Part shown: in pieces, positions 26,887 through 35,858 of the stretch
Position numbering within the stretch: the stretch's first letter is position 1
Layout of the letters: every line of letters begins with the position of its first letter
Source of the DNA: Planococcus shenhongbingii
Lineage (GTDB): Bacteria > Bacillota > Bacilli > Bacillales_A > Planococcaceae
Length of the DNA stretch: 64,000 bases
Direction: 5' to 3'
Assembly (NCBI RefSeq): GCF_030413635.1
Contig: NZ_CP129235.1
Location: 3,844,001 to 3,908,000 of the forward strand
Translations under genes and position numbers: made by a program
Notes under the pieces: model-generated
The model's input: only the letters and a program-made list of their open reading frames with translations
Databases searched by the model: none
Told to the model about the DNA's origin: nothing

Positions 26887-27822
26887 ATGCGTTATTTCTA
26901 TCATGGGCTATTGCTGTTGACGAGTTTTTTATGGGCTGGGAACTTTGTAGTAGGAAAGTGGCTTGTTGGACATGCCTCTCCCATGACATTGACCAGCCTG
27001 CGCTGGATGATTGCAGTCCTTTGCCTGATACCGTTGGTCTGGGCTACAGAGAAAAAGATTCTGCCGCCGCGCAAAGCGATTCTGCCGCTCATCCTTATGG
27101 GCATAACGGGCGTTGTGCTGTTCAATATCCTGCAGTTTCTCGCATTGGAAAATACCTCAGCTACAAATATCGGGCTGATTTCCACGTTGAATATGATTTC
27201 CATTGCCATTTTTTCAGCCATTCTGTTGAAGGAAAAAATTCGGCCGCTGCAGACAGCCGCGATGGGCCTTCTACTTTCCGGTGTCATTTTGGTCCTGACA
27301 AAAGGCCATGCTGATTTGCTGTTTTCCATGCAATTCAATAAAGGTGATTTGTATATGCTCGCTGCGGTAGCGGTCTGGGGAATTTATTCGGTGTGCAGCA
27401 AATGGGCGATGGCATCCACTTCTCCAATGATGGCCACTTTGTATTCCGGAGTATTCGGCGTTGCCTTCCTGCTGCCGTTTAATATGGCCGCCTTTACTGT
27501 GACCAACATTAACGCCCCTTTTGTCTATTCCATTTTGTATACCGGCGTCATTTCGACCGTCTTGTGTTTTGTTCTTTGGAACATCGGCGTCAACAAATTG
27601 GGCGCTACTACATCAGGGCTTTTTTTGAACTTCAATCCGATTTTCACGGCCATTTTAGCGTTTTTCATTCTGGGCGAAAAAATGATGGGCGTCCAATTGC
27701 TTGGAAGTGCCTTGGTGATTCTGGGCTGTTATTTCTTCAGCTATTTTAAAACGCAGGCACTTCCTATAGAAAAAGCTGCAGACGTAACAAACCCTCTGAC
27801 AGAACAGGTCAAGCCTGGCTGA
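26887..27822 (+). CDS. EamA-family (DMT) transporter
   Basis: A 311-residue membrane protein with ten hydrophobic segments in two EamA repeats. The first starts LLLTSFLWAGNFVVGKWLVG and the second YMLAAVAVWGIYSVCSKWAM. Each repeat ends with the typical motif (SAILLKEKIRPLQTAAMGLL and AFFILGEKMMGVQLLGSALV). The family exports amino acids or metabolites. The divergent Lrp-type regulator suggests an amino-acid substrate, which is inference. AAAGGGG precedes the ATG. Confidence 0.9.
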   Translation: MRYFYHGLLLLTSFLWAGNFVVGKWLVGHASPMTLTSLRWMIAVLCLIPLVWATEKKILPPRKAILPLILMGITGVVLFNILQFLALENTSATNIGLISTLNMISIAIFSAILLKEKIRPLQTAAMGLLLSGVILVLTKGHADLLFSMQFNKGDLYMLAAVAVWGIYSVCSKWAMASTSPMMATLYSGVFGVAFLLPFNMAAFTVTNINAPFVYSILYTGVISTVLCFVLWNIGVNKLGATTSGLFLNFNPIFTAILAFFILGEKMMGVQLLGSALVILGCYFFSYFKTQALPIEKAADVTNPLTEQVKPG

Positions 27823-27840
27823 TCAGAGGGTTTGTTTTTC
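27788..27840 (+). terminator. Terminator overlapping the end of the EamA gene
   Basis: CAAACCCTCTGA (27788-27799) pairs with TCAGAGGGTTTG (27823-27834), followed by TTTTTC. The upstream arm lies inside the coding region. Confidence 0.8.
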
Positions 27841-27882
27841 TTATTGAATAAGAAAGTACATAAATTCGACTTGCGTATTCAG

Positions 27883-27937
27883 TGTCCAGATTCCAGATTC
27901 CAGCGCTTGTCGGGGCTAAGCGGGCGCTTGCGCTTTT
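27883..27937. repeat. Fragment resembling Bacillaceae intergenic repeats
   Basis: The stretch GTCCAGATTCCAGATTCCAG, then CGCTTGTCGGGGCTAAGCGG and GCGCTTGCGCTTTTCTT, resembles a family of GC-rich intergenic repeats common in Bacillaceae genomes, here shortened. It includes the palindrome AAGCGGGCGCTTGCGCTT and lies between the EamA terminator and the lysine transporter genes. Confidence 0.45.
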
Positions 27938-27938
27938 C

Positions 27939-28673
27939 TTATCTTAATGTACGCTTCAAAAACTCGCGCGTCCGTTCTTTTTGCGGCTGATTGAAAAGCT
28001 GTTCGGGCGGCCCTTCTTCGACAATGACCCCTTTATCCATAAATACTACCCGGTCGGCTACTTCTTTTGCAAACTCCATCTCGTGGGTCACGATGAGCAT
28101 CGTCAAGCCGCTTTTCGCTAGGTCTTTCATGACTTTCAGCACTTCCCCGACCATTTCCGGGTCAAGCGCTGATGTGGGTTCATCGAACAGCATAACATCC
28201 GGCTCCATTGACAGTGCCCGTGCAATTGCTACCCGCTGTTTTTGTCCGCCTGACAGTTGCTCTGCTTTGGCATTAATGTACTGGTCCATGCCTACAACCT
28301 TCAAGTATTTTATCGCCACTTTTTCCGCTTCTTCTTTCCGGCGTTTCATCACTTTCACCTGTCCGACCACACAATTGTTCAAGACATTATGGTTGTTGAA
28401 AAGATTAAATTGCTGAAACACCATCCCAAGTTTCGTGCGGTAAGCATGGATGTCGTGGCGGTCATCCAGGATATTTTCCCCGTTATAGATGATTTTTCCG
28501 CCGCTTGGCTTTTCAAGCAGGTTGATGCAGCGCAAAAGCGTCGATTTTCCGGATCCTGATGAACCGATGACACATACCACTTCGCCTTTGCGTACGGAAA
28601 AATCGATGTCTCTTAGCACTTCATTCGTTCCGAAGGATTTACTTAAATGCTGAATTTCAATTACGTTTTCCAT
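27939..28673 (-). CDS. Amino-acid (probably lysine) ABC transporter, ATP-binding subunit
   Basis: A 244-residue polar-amino-acid-type ATPase (GlnQ family). Walker A is [13 protein letters not shown], the Q-loop MVFQQFNLF, the signature [15 protein letters not shown], Walker [12 protein letters not shown], and the switch His in [13 protein letters not shown]. It is the last of three cotranscribed genes behind a lysine riboswitch, so the substrate is most likely lysine. Confidence 0.92.
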   Translation of the reverse strand: MENVIEIQHLSKSFGTNEVLRDIDFSVRKGEVVCVIGSSGSGKSTLLRCINLLEKPSGGKIIYNGENILDDRHDIHAYRTKLGMVFQQFNLFNNHNVLNNCVVGQVKVMKRRKEEAEKVAIKYLKVVGMDQYINAKAEQLSGGQKQRVAIARALSMEPDVMLFDEPTSALDPEMVGEVLKVMKDLAKSGLTMLIVTHEMEFAKEVADRVVFMDKGVIVEEGPPEQLFNQPQKERTREFLKRTLR

Positions 28674-28708
28674 AAGTTCTCCTCTTCCATTTCTGCTTAT
28701 TGACCTGT

Positions 28709-29476
28709 CTATTCTTTGATTTTATGTGAAGTATCTTCCGGATTCACTACTTGCATCGGCAAGCCGCCAATCATGCTGTAGTTTTTCGGCCCCGCCATTT
28801 TTCTTTCAAGTTTGCGCAATAGAAGTGTGATGCTGTATGTCATGATGAAATAAAGGACACAAGCGATAAAGAACGATTCGAAATAACGGAAGTTGTTCCC
28901 TGATACGCTTCTTGTCTGGAAAAACAATTCCGTCACTCCGATAACGCTTAGCACAGCCGTATCTTTAATATTGATGACAAACTGATTGCCCGTTGCCGGC
29001 AAAATATTGCGAATGACCTGCGGCATGACGACATTGATCATGGTTTGAAAATGGTTCATCCCAATAGCCTGGGCAGCTTCGAACTGTCCTTTATCGACGG
29101 AAAGGATGCCGCCCCGAACAATTTCCGACATATAGGCCCCGGTATTGATGGATACGATGAATATGGCCGCTGTAAAGACGTCCAAATCGATTCCAAATGC
29201 CATGGCAGATCCATAGAAAATAACCATCGCCTGTACCATCATCGGTGTTCCCCGGAAAAATTCGATGTATGCAGAAAGAAGTCCGTTAATGACTTTCAAA
29301 CCGATTTTTTTGATTCCCCGCTCCGGCATCGGAATGGTATGGATAATACCGATGATCAATCCAATAGCGGCTCCAATCAAAGTGCCGATCACTGAAATCC
29401 ATAACGTCATGACCGCTCCGCGCAGGAACATGGGCCAGTTATCTGTAAGTATGGTGATAACCCATTCTAAACTCAT
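28709..29476 (-). CDS. Amino-acid (probably lysine) ABC transporter, permease
   Basis: A 255-residue permease of the His/Glu/Gln/Arg family with about five membrane helices. The EAA-type loop contacting the ATPase is [20 protein letters not shown]. Also seen are the N-terminal [19 protein letters not shown] and [17 protein letters not shown] choose the ATG at 29476 because AGGAGGAAAAC stands before it. The reading frame could be extended upstream by 14 codons, but without a ribosome site. It belongs to the operon 30382 to 27939. Confidence 0.92.
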   Translation of the reverse strand: MSLEWVITILTDNWPMFLRGAVMTLWISVIGTLIGAAIGLIIGIIHTIPMPERGIKKIGLKVINGLLSAYIEFFRGTPMMVQAMVIFYGSAMAFGIDLDVFTAAIFIVSINTGAYMSEIVRGGILSVDKGQFEAAQAIGMNHFQTMINVVMPQVIRNILPATGNQFVINIKDTAVLSVIGVTELFFQTRSVSGNNFRYFESFFIACVLYFIMTYSITLLLRKLERKMAGPKNYSMIGGLPMQVVNPEDTSHKIKE

Positions 29477-29539
29477 TGTTTTCCTCCTAAAAATAGTTAA
29501 AACCGGCTGCATACGCATGTAGCCGGCACCACCTAATCA

Positions 29540-30382
29540 TTATTGGGCAGCTGGTTGGTTTTTAATTGCAGTATCCATAATTTCCTGGCGCTCTTCTTCA
29601 GAAATGCCAGCCAATGCTTTATTGATTTGTTCTGTCAGTTCACTGCCTTTTTCAAGACCTACCGCAATTGCTGTGTCTTCTTCAGACGTTTCAAATCCGT
29701 CTTCAAATTCCACCATGGCAAAATTTTCATTGGCAGCAGAAGCACTTACCGCTTCCGGCCGTTCTGATACGTAACCATCAATGATTCCGGATTCAAGCGC
29801 TACCCGCATGGAAGGGAAGCTCTCCATCGCTGTTTCTTTCGATACGCCTTCAATCTGGTCAATAACGGAATAATGGAAAGTGTTCAACTGTGCTGTGATT
29901 TTTGCTCCTTTAAAATCGGAAAGCGAAGTTGCCCCTTCATATTCGCCACCTTTTTGAACGACCATAACCAACTCTGACGTATAGTATGGGTCTGAAAAAT
30001 CAATGGTTGCTTTGCGCTCTTCCGTCGGTGACATGCCCGCAATGATGGCGTCAATCTTGCCGGAAGTCAGCGCAGGCACCAGACCGTCCCATTCTGTTTT
30101 TACTATTTCCAATTCCTTGCCCATGTCTTCAGCAATTCTTTTAGCAATTTCTACGTCATAGCCGCCTGCATATTCAGCGTTCCCCGAAATTTTCACAGCT
30201 CCATTGGAGTCATCTCCCTGTGTCCAGTTGAACGGTGCATAAGCTGCTTCCATTCCTACTTTGAATGTCTCAGATTCTTCTGATGATCCGCCGCTTCCGG
30301 CTTCCTCGTTTGATCCGCATCCTGACATCAGCAGCATCGATGACAGGAACATGGTTGAAAATAACGTCAATTTTTTCTTCAT
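29540..30382 (-). CDS. Amino-acid (probably lysine) ABC transporter, substrate-binding lipoprotein
   Basis: A 280-residue cluster-3 binding protein. The signal peptide ends in the lipobox LLMSGC, so it is lipid-anchored outside the membrane. The mature protein has FKVGMEAAYAPFNWTQGDD, GYDVEIAKRIAEDMGKEL, WDGLVPALTSGKIDAIIAGM and the SPTEERKATIDFSDPYY hinge. The ATG at 30382 has AAGGGGAGAG before it. Upstream extension of the frame would run through the riboswitch terminator, so it is rejected. First gene of the operon. Confidence 0.93.
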   Translation of the reverse strand: MKKKLTLFSTMFLSSMLLMSGCGSNEEAGSGGSSEESETFKVGMEAAYAPFNWTQGDDSNGAVKISGNAEYAGGYDVEIAKRIAEDMGKELEIVKTEWDGLVPALTSGKIDAIIAGMSPTEERKATIDFSDPYYTSELVMVVQKGGEYEGATSLSDFKGAKITAQLNTFHYSVIDQIEGVSKETAMESFPSMRVALESGIIDGYVSERPEAVSASAANENFAMVEFEDGFETSEEDTAIAVGLEKGSELTEQINKALAGISEEERQEIMDTAIKNQPAAQ

Positions 30383-30430
30383 AATTAAACTCTCCCCTTT
30401 GTGTTTGGTACCGTAGTGGTAATTGAATAT

Positions 30431-30722
30431 ACAAAAAGGGCAACTCTGCACAAAAAGACCTGAGGTAGACTCAGATCGCACTATACATAGTTGCCCTAAA
30501 TCCTCTTCTTCGTCCCTGGATGAGATAGCTCTTCGCAATAAATCGGGAAATCCATTGCGACAGTCCTGCAGCTATTAACCGCAGACCCAGCATGCAATAG
30601 TGAGAGTTATTGCACACTTCGGCGATATTTCCTTCTCCTTGAGATCTTCATTTTCTCGAACTCCTCCAAAGATTGTGAAACGTCGCGCCTCTACCTCACT
30701 GCAAAAAGTGTGAGGTAATATT
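30431..30722 (-). promoter_or_regulatory. Lysine riboswitch (L-box) with terminator
   Basis: On the minus strand the leader reads GTGAGGTAGAGGCGCGACG, then GGAGGAGTTCGAG, GAGAAGGAAATATCGCCGAAG, GCATGCTGGGTCTGCGG and GCAGGACTGTCGC, all typical of the L-box core. The terminator is formed by AGGGCAACT and AGTTGCCCT (30489-30497 with 30437-30445) followed by TTTTTG. It precedes the binding-protein gene, so lysine should terminate the transporter operon. The first 25 bases can also form a separate hairpin (ACCTCAC with GTGAGGT). Confidence 0.92.
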
Positions 30723-30739
30723 CAATTCATGTTTTTCAT

Positions 30740-30768
30740 AGTCTACATTGATATATTTTATCTGTCAA
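30740..30768 (-). promoter_or_regulatory. Promoter of the lysine transporter operon
   Basis: Minus-strand TTGACA (30768-30763), a 17-base spacer, and TAGACT (30745-30740), just upstream of the L-box. Confidence 0.65.
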
Positions 30769-30783
30769 TCCTATTTTTATTTA

Positions 30784-31887
30784 TCAAAAATTTGTCCTGA
30801 TTTTCTGTTTTTCTACAATAGGAACAGAGACTTTCTCTTCAGCTTCTCCACCCACAGAGAAAGCAGGGAGATTTTCTTTAACCGCTTGGATTGCTTCTTC
30901 GATATTGTTGACCACCAAGAACTTTTTCTGCGAATCCGGGTATTGGAGCCCAGTATGCTTGTAGCGGGAATCGTAATAATGCTCCAGCAGCAGCTGAATG
31001 GCAGAAGCAAAATTGCCCGTTTCCAAATCCGATTCGATTTGCTTGGCGACGGGCATATGAATCCGCGATTTGATCCGCTGAAATGCTTCCATGCATTCTT
31101 CCTGATGTTCCGAAGGACGGTAATCTTCCAAGATTTCTTTCACCCGTTCTTCCATCGGCAAATCGATGACCAAATGGATGCTCCGGTTTTTTAAATCACT
31201 TAAAAATGGTGGAATCACTACTTTCCCGATGCGATGGCTTTCTGCTTCAATCAGCACATAAGGGAAATCCTGCAACTTTCTCAGCTGATGGATCAAAAGT
31301 GAATCAAAGACTTTCTGGTTGTTCGGTTCCAGCCCAATCTGGCCAAAAATCGATCCCTTGTGATTGGCCATCCCTTCAAAATCAATGACTGGGTATCCCT
31401 CTTCCTGCAACGCCTTTAAAATAGTAGTTTTCCCTGCGCCGGTTAATCCGTTTAATACAAATCCTTTCGAAGGAGTTTCCTTTTGTTCCAGCTCGGCTAC
31501 CACCCATTTCCGGTAAGCGCGGATGCCTTCATCAAGGCGATGGACATGGACGTTCATCAAACTCAAAAGAGTCGCTGTCGTTCTGCTGCGCATGCCTCCG
31601 CGCCAGCAAAACACCACTTTATCTCCTTCGACTTTCTTGAATGCCCGCACGAATTCCGGCAATTTTGCTGAAATGATTTCCAGCCCGCGTTCTTTTGCAG
31701 CTTCTACACTGACTTGCTTGTAAAGCGTTCCGATTTCTGCCCGTTCCGCATCATCAAAAAATGGAATATTGATGCTTCCCGGTATAGTGAAATTTTTATA
31801 TTCAGATGGCGACCGGACATCAATGAGCGCCATTTTTTTGTTTTCGATGACCGGAATCAGTTCTTCTACCTTAATGTTTTCAAACAT
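30784..31887 (-). CDS. mnmH: tRNA 2-selenouridine synthase (MnmH/SelU)
   Basis: A 367-residue protein that geranylates and then selenates 2-thiouridine at tRNA position 34. The N-terminal rhodanese domain carries the catalytic cysteine in VFCWRGGMRSRTTATLL. The C-terminal P-loop domain has LNGLTGAGKTTILKAL and FEGMANHKGSIFGQIG. Length and both domains are complete. No selD lies nearby. Without selenophosphate the enzyme could only do the geranyl step, so the presence of selD elsewhere matters. Monocistronic. Confidence 0.94.
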   Translation of the reverse strand: MFENIKVEELIPVIENKKMALIDVRSPSEYKNFTIPGSINIPFFDDAERAEIGTLYKQVSVEAAKERGLEIISAKLPEFVRAFKKVEGDKVVFCWRGGMRSRTTATLLSLMNVHVHRLDEGIRAYRKWVVAELEQKETPSKGFVLNGLTGAGKTTILKALQEEGYPVIDFEGMANHKGSIFGQIGLEPNNQKVFDSLLIHQLRKLQDFPYVLIEAESHRIGKVVIPPFLSDLKNRSIHLVIDLPMEERVKEILEDYRPSEHQEECMEAFQRIKSRIHMPVAKQIESDLETGNFASAIQLLLEHYYDSRYKHTGLQYPDSQKKFLVVNNIEEAIQAVKENLPAFSVGGEAEEKVSVPIVEKQKIRTNF

Positions 31888-32026
31888 TCTTTTTCCTCCA
31901 AAAAGCCTTAAGCGGCTCTGTAGTATGGTCTAAACACTTTGAGTATTTTTACAAGTATACACCCATTGAATCCATATAAAAGTTTTCATCGTTCGCTCAA
32001 TCGGTTTCCGCCCTTTAGCAGCAAAG

Positions 32027-32062
32027 AAAAAGGCAGGCCGTGTCGACAGGCCTGCCCTTTAT
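32027..32062 (-). terminator. Terminator of the methyltransferase gene
   Basis: AAAGGCAGGCC pairs with GGCCTGCCCTTT, with a T-run on the minus strand. Confidence 0.8.
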
Positions 32063-32072
32063 TATAGAATGA

Positions 32073-32636
32073 TTATTTAGTCGCTTCGTAAACCCGCATA
32101 GGCGGAAGATTCCGCAGAAAGAATTTATCCTGGGCTATGGAAAAATAGTCCTGCAGATAAACCATTAGATGTTCATCTTTTTGGAAAAAGGTTTGGTAAG
32201 GCAGAAATTTTCCTCCTGGCTTTAACACATGGCTTGTTCTTTTCACGATGTTTTCACGGGTTTCTTCATCCATCAACGAGAACGGGATACCCGAAATTAC
32301 GTAATCCGCTTTTTCGACTCCATGCTGCCGGGTGATTTCATGCACATTTTCCGCACTGTCATGATGAATTTTCAGCCGGGGGTCTCTAGTGTTTTCTTTT
32401 AAGTAATCAACAAAATTTTCATTGAGTTCAATGGCAATGATCATGGAATCCGGCGTCATATGCTCAAGCAAATAATTGGTGAATACGCCTGTAGCCGGTC
32501 CATATTCGACAATCACCACTTTTTTGCTGAGATCCATCTTTTCGCATATTTCCCGTACACCTATTTTTGAAGTCGGCGTAATGGAGGCGATGTTCCGGTC
32601 TTTGATTAAATTCTTCACGTATTCTTTTGTGCTCAT
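32073..32636 (-). CDS. Class I SAM-dependent methyltransferase
   Basis: A 187-residue methyltransferase. The N-terminal helix region (YVKNLIKDRNIASITPTSKI) is followed by the SAM-binding motif I IVEYGPATGVFTNYLLEHM, the acidic AIELNENFVDYL, and YVISGIPFSLMDEETRENIV. The pattern resembles phospholipid N-methyltransferase or KsgA-like enzymes, but no substrate motif decides. Monocistronic. Confidence 0.8.
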   Translation of the reverse strand: MSTKEYVKNLIKDRNIASITPTSKIGVREICEKMDLSKKVVIVEYGPATGVFTNYLLEHMTPDSMIIAIELNENFVDYLKENTRDPRLKIHHDSAENVHEITRQHGVEKADYVISGIPFSLMDEETRENIVKRTSHVLKPGGKFLPYQTFFQKDEHLMVYLQDYFSIAQDKFFLRNLPPMRVYEATK

Positions 32637-33011
32637 TTTTCTGGCCCCCTGTTCACAATTGGTTTAGCTGTAAGCACACTGCTTATACAGAACACAGTAA
32701 AAATAAGAAAACTTCACTGACACGCTTTTACTTTCTCTCGCTTCACCTGCAAGCCAAACTTTGGTTGAATCAACTGTCTCTCGGTGGAAAACCCTCTCTT
32801 CAAATCTATTTTCTCTCTATTTCAGGATATTATCCAGAAGGTTGTTTTTATCATATACCTCCGAAAAACGCAGGTCAATCTATCCCTTGGACTTTCATCA
32901 GCTCGGCGGATCAATTTTTGTTTCGAGGTTTCAATTATTTTATTATGACTGTTTTCAGCCCATTTCTATACAGTGGCAAAGCAGTAATATATATTAGAGG
33001 AAGGTGATGAC
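32637..33011. other. Intergenic stretch without a recognised gene
   Basis: These 375 bases between divergent genes are C/T-rich. I find no ORF with a ribosome site, no riboswitch and no clear promoter box except the AGAGGAAGGTGATGAC leader of pgeF at the end. Confidence 0.6.
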
Positions 33012-33779
33012 ATGAAAACAACAATGTACATAAACAATGAAAAATTTGTTGCCGGAATGACCATGAAAGATACAGCCGAATTTGAAATGAACAATATGGC
33101 CCTTCACGTTTGCAACAATTCTGAGAAAATTGTAGAAAACCGCAAAAAGTTGGCGGCTTCCCTGGGACTGGAGCTCGAAGATTTCGTCTGTTCCTGCCAA
33201 ACACACAGCGCTAATTTCCATCGTGTAACGGCTGCTGACAAAGGATGCGGCTCTGTCCGGCAGGATGCAGCCATCCCGGATACCGATGCGTTGTACACAT
33301 ATGAGCCGAATGTGCTCTTAAGCAGCTTTTCTGCCGATTGTGTGCCGGTCCTGTTCTTCAATGAAAAGAATGGTCTGGTTGGCGCCGTCCATTCCGGCTG
33401 GCAAGGCACCATCAAAGAAATCACATTAAAACTGTTCGAGCATTTAAAACAGGCAGAACAATGCAGCCCGACAGATTTCCATGTCCAGCTCGGAGCGGCT
33501 CTCAGCCAGGAAAGATTCGAAGTGGACGAAGATGTCTATTCGAAATTCAAGGACCTCGGCTATGCGGAGGACTTGATGTATTACAACGAAGCAACCGGGA
33601 AATACCATATCGACAATCAGCTCACTGTCAAAAGACAATGTGAATTGGCCGGCATTCCGCCGGAGCAAATCAACATCGACCGCACCTGCACATTTGAGAG
33701 CCCGGACGGTTTTTCATACCGGCAAGATAAAAAAAGCGGACGGCATTTGAGTTTCATCATGAAAAAGCAGCCCGGTTAA
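33012..33779 (+). CDS. pgeF: Peptidoglycan editing factor PgeF (YfiH/LACC1 family)
   Basis: A 255-residue Cys/His zinc-type copper-oxidase-like protein. The family's catalytic residues appear in CQTHSANFH, FSADCVPVLFF and GAVHSGWQGTIKEITL, then CTFESPDGFSYRQDKKSGR near the end. Members hydrolyse or phosphorolyse purine nucleosides and limit misincorporation of serine into peptidoglycan precursors. In Bacillus a homologue (ylmD) lies in the division cluster. This one is alone, so it may be a second paralogue. GAGGAAGGTG precedes the ATG. Confidence 0.88.
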   Translation: MKTTMYINNEKFVAGMTMKDTAEFEMNNMALHVCNNSEKIVENRKKLAASLGLELEDFVCSCQTHSANFHRVTAADKGCGSVRQDAAIPDTDALYTYEPNVLLSSFSADCVPVLFFNEKNGLVGAVHSGWQGTIKEITLKLFEHLKQAEQCSPTDFHVQLGAALSQERFEVDEDVYSKFKDLGYAEDLMYYNEATGKYHIDNQLTVKRQCELAGIPPEQINIDRTCTFESPDGFSYRQDKKSGRHLSFIMKKQPG

Positions 33780-33790
33780 AGAAATGGTAT

Positions 33791-33840
33791 AAACTACAGC
33801 CAATGTCCGAGTAACCGGATTTAGCTGTAGTTTTTTTATT
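33791..33840 (+). terminator. Terminator of pgeF
   Basis: AAACTACAGC pairs with GCTGTAGTTT, followed by TTTTATT. Confidence 0.8.
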
Positions 33841-34022
33841 TAAAGCAGGACTCAAGCCGGCTTAGCACTCCTCCATTTAGGGTAAACAAAAACGAAATTA
33901 GTTTCAGTTTCAGTAATTGCCGCAGGTGGATGTTCGAGCTTTAATTTGCTGTAAGAATCTGTTATATTCAAAAAAATGAAACTTCTTTATGCATGGCTCG
34001 TATTTCTAAAAGAGGTGAGAAA

Positions 34023-34532
34023 ATGGGTTTTTTAAGCCGTTTATTTAAGGGGACCGAAAAAAAGGAGCCGGAAGTGGAAAAACGGACGCTGCGCAATCTA
34101 CGCGTCAAAGATTTTGTCACCTATGATCTGGCGGATTACGAAGTGGCCGGCAAAATTCATTACAACGACAGCGGCTATACATGGGACGCCTATCAACTGG
34201 TATCCGGCGGCAAGAGCATTTGGCTTAGCGTGGAAATGGATGATGAGCTGGAAGTGGCCGTCTATCAAAAAATCCGGATTCCGGGACTTGAGCCCGGGAC
34301 GAAGAAAGTCACGCATGACGGCAAAGATTATTTTCTTGAAGAACAAGGCCGTGCTTACGTGACATCAGAAGGCCGCAGCCAGAATGTCAACGGCGCAGAG
34401 ATGGATTATTACGAATACGCGGATGAATTAGGAGAATCGTTTTTATCCGTTGAAGTATGGGGCGGCGAAGTCGAAGTCAGCAAAGGCTACGGAATTGAAG
34501 AATACGAAATCACTATTTTAGCGGGAAGCTAA
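34023..34532 (+). CDS. DUF4178-domain protein
   Basis: A 169-residue soluble, acidic, beta-rich protein. The start MGFLSRLFKGTEKKE is followed by the DUF4178 body with LRVKDFVTYDLADYEVAG, YTWDAYQLV, SIWLSVEMDDELEVAVY and ESFLSVEVWGGEVEVSKGYG. AGAGGTGAG precedes the ATG at 34023. It is the first gene of the five-gene PspA operon, 19 bases before pspA. The function is unknown. Association with PspA suggests a role at the membrane surface. The promoter must lie in 33841-34010. Confidence 0.85.
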   Translation: MGFLSRLFKGTEKKEPEVEKRTLRNLRVKDFVTYDLADYEVAGKIHYNDSGYTWDAYQLVSGGKSIWLSVEMDDELEVAVYQKIRIPGLEPGTKKVTHDGKDYFLEEQGRAYVTSEGRSQNVNGAEMDYYEYADELGESFLSVEVWGGEVEVSKGYGIEEYEITILAGS

Positions 34533-34551
34533 CCAAATTGGAGGAGAGAAT

Positions 34552-35223
34552 ATGTTTCAATTTTTCAGTCGTATACAAACTTATGTAGAATCCGAACTAA
34601 ATGCAGCACTTGATAAAGCAGAAGATCCGGTAAAAATGCTCGACCAGTTTATGCGGGATATGGCGCTCGACATCCGGGAAGCCGAAACATCCGTGGCGAA
34701 GCAGCTGGCTAATGAAAAAATACTGAAAAAGAAATACGACGACGCCAGCAGCATGGTCGAAAAACGCCAGCAGCAGGCCGTTGAAGCGGTGGAAGCCGGC
34801 AATGAAGATCTGGCTCGCCGCGCGCTTGAAGACAAGCAAAATCATGTAATCCAAGCGAATTCCATGAAAGAAGCTTATGAACGGGCCGCGAGCGACTCGA
34901 CAGTGCTGCGCGAAAAACTGGCGGAAATGAAGCGCGAATACGAAGAAATGCAGATTAAGAAGGATTCGTTGAAAGCCCGTGCAGAATCGGCGAAGACACG
35001 AACCAAAATCAATCGCTCGATGAGTTCTGTAGGAGGCGACGAATCACGCCAAGGTTTTGATCGGATGGAAGAAAAAGTGATGCACTTGGAAGCAGAAGCT
35101 GAAACTTCGGAAGACTTGCGGGCAGGTTCACGCAGCCTCGATGACGAATTTGAAGACCTTAAAAAAGGCAGCTCAGTGGACAATGAACTGGCGGCACTGA
35201 AAAAGCAGCTTGGAAAAGAATAA
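34552..35223 (+). CDS. pspA: PspA/IM30-family membrane-maintenance protein
   Basis: A 223-residue ESCRT-III-superfamily protein, almost wholly alpha-helical coiled coil. The N-terminus MFQFFSRIQTYVESELNAAL is the amphipathic membrane-binding helix, followed by EDPVKMLDQFMRDMALDIRE and long heptads. The family forms helical assemblies that stabilise damaged membranes. Bacilli usually carry another copy (liaH or pspA) elsewhere; this one is embedded with DUF4178, DUF4247, DUF350 and a spermidine-synthase-like protein. GGAGGAGAGA stands before the ATG. Confidence 0.93.
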   Translation: MFQFFSRIQTYVESELNAALDKAEDPVKMLDQFMRDMALDIREAETSVAKQLANEKILKKKYDDASSMVEKRQQQAVEAVEAGNEDLARRALEDKQNHVIQANSMKEAYERAASDSTVLREKLAEMKREYEEMQIKKDSLKARAESAKTRTKINRSMSSVGGDESRQGFDRMEEKVMHLEAEAETSEDLRAGSRSLDDEFEDLKKGSSVDNELAALKKQLGKE

Positions 35224-35283
35224 CGAACTGCGGTCTGCTCCTCTGTGAGCGGGCCGTTCCCGTTCATTTGGAGTGTGCGATCA

Positions 35284-35835
35284 ATGAAAAAAAAGAGATG
35301 GCTAACGGGCCTGGTGGCTGCAGTGCTTTTCCTGTCGGCATGCGGCAGCCTGTCGCAGGCCGAAGATTATGTCGAAAACAATTATACCTTTGTAAATGCC
35401 GTTCAAAGTGACAGCGGCTCAAACAGCAGCGCCATGTTATACCGGTCCGATAAAGACCTGGCAGGCACGGTAGCAGAGCTGAGTGAAGCACAGGAACCGG
35501 ACCAAGTCGGAGAAGAAATCGAAGGCCGGCAAGTACTGGTTTATAATGATGACTTCATTATTTTGACAGAAGATCCAGAAAACCCAGGCACTACGCTTGT
35601 GGAAGTGGCAGACCAGGAATTTGTCCGGAACCATTATAATCCCGGCTTTTTCTCAGGGATGTTGTTGGGATCGCTTTTAAGCAACCGGTTCGGATCTGGC
35701 TGGAACCAGTCACAGGCAAGCCGCTGTGCACGCGGTGGATGCTATTCGGGCGGAGGCGGTTATAATTCCATTCCTTCAGCTACCACTGGCCGCGGCTCAA
35801 CATTCCGCGGAGGCGGTCCGGGCGTCGGAAAATAA
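35284..35835 (+). CDS. DUF4247 lipoprotein
   Basis: A 183-residue exported lipoprotein. The signal peptide KKKRWLTGLVAAVLFLSAC ends in the lipobox LSAC. The mature part has ADYVENNYTFVNAVQ-like AEDYVENNYTFVNAVQSDSG, ILTEDPENPGTTLVEVA and FVRNHYNPGFFSGMLLG, then a Gly-rich tail with CARGGCYSGGGGY and RGSTFRGGGPGVG. DUF4247 has no known function. I start at ATG 35284, with GGAG at 35270. It is the only outward-facing soluble component of the operon. Confidence 0.85.
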   Translation: MKKKRWLTGLVAAVLFLSACGSLSQAEDYVENNYTFVNAVQSDSGSNSSAMLYRSDKDLAGTVAELSEAQEPDQVGEEIEGRQVLVYNDDFIILTEDPENPGTTLVEVADQEFVRNHYNPGFFSGMLLGSLLSNRFGSGWNQSQASRCARGGCYSGGGGYNSIPSATTGRGSTFRGGGPGVGK

Positions 35836-35858
35836 AACACAGCAAAGGAGCTTGAGTA

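Noticed and set aside
30383..30538. N-terminal extension of the lysine-binding protein
   Set aside because: It overlaps the riboswitch terminator and would place 52 residues before the signal peptide.
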